A stretch of DNA of 56,075 bases from Candolleomyces eurysporus (taxonomy: Eukaryota > Basidiomycota > Agaricomycetes > Agaricales > Psathyrellaceae), in contig JANBPK010001501.1 of assembly GCA_027579435.1 (NCBI GenBank), forward strand, positions 1-56,075, written 5' to 3'. Of this stretch, positions 55,937-56,075 are shown piece by piece (positions within the stretch are counted from its first letter, which is position 1; each line of letters opens with the position of its first letter). A program made the position numbers and the translations under genes. The notes beneath the pieces are model-generated. The model saw nothing but the letters and a program-made list of their open reading frames with translations. It was not told where the DNA came from and did not search any database.

Positions 55937-56075
55937 ATCTAGAAAGTGCAGTTGTCGATGTGGTGGCGAATTGAGACTTGTTTAGTGGATTGGTTTGGAT
56001 GGTTGGGTTTAATGCACTTTGATGGTTATTTGCTATTATTTTTTTCCTGGTTTTTGATTTCAGCTTTCCAGTTTT

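Noticed and set aside
1..56075. tRNA, rRNA or CRISPR features
   Set aside because: Scanned by eye for tRNA B-box-like motifs, rRNA and regular spaced repeats; nothing with a convincing fold or periodic array was found, though a covariance-model search could still detect short RNA genes.

Overview
The window is nuclear DNA of a filamentous fungus, most likely a basidiomycete of the mushroom lineage (Agaricomycotina). Genes carry many 45-60 nt GT-AG introns with CTAAC/CTGAC-like branch sites. The gene families are ones I know from that group: a secreted DUF1996 protein, a multi-pass membrane family ending in FIPHI/FIPHL, chromodomain Ty3/gypsy elements and transposase-exonuclease genes. I cannot name a species.

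Layout. 1-9602: a Ty3/gypsy chromovirus (gag, pol, 3' LTR) whose 5' LTR lies left of the window; it interrupts an unidentified minus-strand ORF at 9603-10688. 11174-16359: two intact housekeeping genes, divergently transcribed from a 278-bp intergenic region: MPDU1 (PQ-loop protein of dolichol-sugar use, minus strand, 3 exons) and PRP6 (tri-snRNP splicing factor, plus strand, 9 exons). 16.4-24 kb: a gene graveyard holding decayed, intron-containing copies of MPDU1, the membrane family and PRP6 (two partial copies), plus a small dsRNA-binding-like gene. 24473-26308: the secreted DUF1996 gene. 27.3-30.8 kb: two broken copies of the multi-pass membrane family. 31794-37658: a complete DNA transposon. 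38.1-41.4 kb: two tandem decayed MPDU1 copies of about 1.6 kb each. 41.8-56.1 kb: an AT-richer island of nested transposon debris (two opposed PIF1-type helicase relics, a Tc1/mariner transposase relic, a MITE with TA target duplication, a ubiquitin-hydrolase-like fragment, a SAM-like-domain gene fragment and a 134-bp tandem repeat).

The most interesting object is the 31794-37658 element. It has terminal inverted repeats (22 of the outer 24 bases identical), an exact 8-bp target duplication (TGCGGATC), an iterated 11-mer near its left end, and one 12-exon gene that I could splice by eye into an uninterrupted 1,551-codon frame. The protein combines AT-hooks, a zinc-binding DUF6729-like domain, a putative DDE transposase core and a DEDDy 3'-5' exonuclease lying between the second and third putative DDE residues. 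A second notable object is a set of four divergent ~95-residue modules at the end of the retroelement gag; the fourth crosses the gag/pol frame boundary and aligns without a gap only if one -1 shift is assumed.
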